Origin: Porpolomopsis calyptriformis
Lineage: Eukaryota > Basidiomycota > Agaricomycetes > Agaricales > Hygrophoraceae
Reading direction: 5' to 3'
Assembly: GCA_951640195.1 (NCBI GenBank)
Contig: OX621163.1
Location: forward strand, 992,001 to 1,056,000
Length of the DNA stretch: 64,000 nt
Shown here: piece after piece, positions 62,837 to 64,000 of the stretch
Numbering within the stretch: the first letter of the stretch is position 1
How the letters are laid out: every line of letters starts with the position of its first letter
Translations under genes and position numbers: made by a program
The notes under the pieces: model-generated
Databases searched by the model: none
What the model was told of the DNA's origin: nothing
Seen by the model: the letters and a program-made list of their open reading frames with translations, nothing else

Positions 62837-63610
62837 TTATTCGTCACCGCTGCCGCGCGCGCACCGAGGCGAGCTCGGCCGACCTTCGCATGAAGTTGCT
62901 CCTGCCTTTGATGCAAGAGAACACGAGCGCGTTACCAGGGGCGCGGATCGTGTTTCATTAGGAGACGAGAGCGAAGGTGGCGCATGGCCTGGCAGCTGGC
63001 AATGAGTATTTGATACTTGTAGTGAGTTTGTTGTGTGGACTAATGGGGTTGAGAAAGACCTACCTCGCGCGTAATCTGAATGTTATTGACGTCAGAGGCG
63101 GGCTCGAATTGCCAATCCCTGAGAGATACTCGGCCCAGATTTTGAAACTCCAACTTCTCGCGCAGCTTTACGCGAGAATTGAGGGTGCGCAGCAAGCCAA
63201 TGGTGTACAGTTTACCGGTGACGAGCAGGAGAAATCGTATGAGGTGGTAATTTGGGTTCTAGAAAATAATATGAAACAAAGACGCGGTTAAGGTTGAGGA
63301 ACGAACGCACGATGGGATTAGCGTGGTATATCGAGACGGCTGTGAGCATGAAGATAGAAGGCATGGTTGCGGATTCCCAGCTGATTGCGATGATATGGTA
63401 CAAGACTCTGTCACTCTTCACAAGACCTGTCCTTGAGCGCCAGAGGGAGAGAATCACTTGCACAGATCGAGGTTCAGCAATGCAGCAAAAGGAAAAATGT
63501 TCGAGGACGCACGGACAGAGGTGATACTAAGGTCAAGCACTAAAGGGAATGTGAGAGCAAATACAGATTCATCATGATTTCGAGCTAACCAAGTGACCCA
63601 AAGGTCCAAT
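62837..63610 (-). CDS. DUF6534-family multi-pass membrane protein (5' part unclear)
   Basis: Read on the minus strand, the pieces are VILSLWRSRTGLVKSDRVLY then HIIAISWESATMPSIFMLTA. After an intron (about 63313-63264) come NPNYHLIRFLLLVTGKLYTI and GLLRTLNSRVKLREKLEF, ending in a Ser/Pro-rich tail. The WRSRTG and TGKLYT-LLRTLNSR blocks are typical of the Agaricomycete DUF6534 seven-helix family, which has no known function. The tail has two possible frames, one stopping at 62837-62839. Upstream, a frame reads DLWVTWLARNHDESVFALTF before another intron. Exons further 5' are hard to place, so the start is not defined here. Confidence 0.6.
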
Positions 63611-64000
63611 ATGAAAAGGCGAAAATGGTCTGCGACTTCTGTTTAGCGACCTATGTCAAGACTGAAACAACTATTTGGAATGCTGACCGACGGAAGTAGG
63701 TCTGGAGTGAACATTGAGTTCTGCATGTAGCGAAGTCAGAATCACTAGCGGGAAGGGGAAAAAAAACACTGGTGATCGATACATCTTGGCCTCGTGGGGG
63801 CGTAGCCACCTTGTGCACAACTGTGGCCTATATGCAATGAAAGATTTAAAATTTTTTCTCAAGATTTGGTACCTTCTTCCGCGACTAACCAAGTATACGT
63901 TCGCAACCAATGTTGACAGGGACAGAAGACACAACGGGAGCAAGATCCAAGTATTTTTATTCGTAATCTGCCGGGCAGAACTAATGCATCAATCAGCTCC
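63611..64000 (-). other. Probable 5' exons or upstream region of the DUF6534-type gene
   Basis: A hydrophobic minus-strand stretch (ILLPLCLLSLSTLVANVYLV, about 63870-63943) could be a membrane segment of the same protein. I could not join it in frame to the clear part. Otherwise I see nothing assignable here. The window ends before the gene start. Confidence 0.3.

Overview
This window is a gene-dense piece of nuclear chromosome from a basidiomycete fungus, most likely an Agaricomycete. Nearly every gene is interrupted by many introns of about 45-60 nt with GT..AG ends. Gene spacing is tight (about 35-280 bp), both strands are used equally, and several families are typical of higher fungi: the septation protein Uds1, the ERMES subunit Mdm34, a sedolisin protease, and a DUF6534 membrane protein. 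I recognise 28 of 29 protein-coding genes at family level. There is one tRNA gene, one probable transposon scar, and no sign of phage, CRISPR, rRNA or a biosynthetic cluster.

Layout. 1-6 kb: a KDM5/JARID1-type histone H3K4 demethylase whose 5' end lies outside the window, then an intronless tRNA-Arg(UCU). 6-11 kb: divergent UDS1 (-) and MDM34 (+). 11-16 kb: a Virilizer-like m6A-writer subunit (-) divergent from an ORM sphingolipid regulator (+). 16-22.6 kb (-): MTD1 (folate metabolism), a 0.7-kb gap with a transposase-like relic, GLC8/inhibitor-2, and SEC18/NSF. 22.6-26.5 kb (+): a STIMATE-family membrane protein and a B-box/DUF2009 protein. 26.6-32.3 kb: eIF3m (-), a secreted sedolisin (+), and splicing factor Tls1/Hep59 (-). 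32.4-36 kb (-): one unrecognised gene and dynein light intermediate chain. 36-38.3 kb (+): TIP41 and RRS1. 38.4-43.7 kb: TFIIB (-), a cytochrome P450 (-) and a nucleoside hydrolase (+). 43.8-52.6 kb (-): a formin and MCM6. 52.7-53.9 kb (+): a Tyr/Ser phosphatase. 54-59.4 kb (-): VAC14 and PEX14. 59.5-62.8 kb (+): a glutamate-carboxypeptidase-II/Vps70-like peptidase. 62.8 kb to the end (-): a DUF6534 membrane protein.

The genes do not form one pathway. This is a housekeeping region covering chromatin and transcription (KDM5, TFIIB, Virilizer, Tls1), translation and ribosome assembly (eIF3m, RRS1, tRNA), replication (MCM6), phosphatase control (GLC8, TIP41, the PTP) and membrane biology (MDM34, ORM, SEC18, STIMATE, VAC14, PEX14, Vps70-like). 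Many genes sit head to head with only 74-280 bp between start codons, so shared bidirectional promoters are likely.

Spans run from start codon to stop codon and include introns. Exon joins were inferred by eye from splice motifs and family conservation. I found no convincing unknown system. The best leads are the Virilizer-like gene, one gene I could not recognise, a GC-AG intron, a 31-nt candidate intron and a transposase-like scar.
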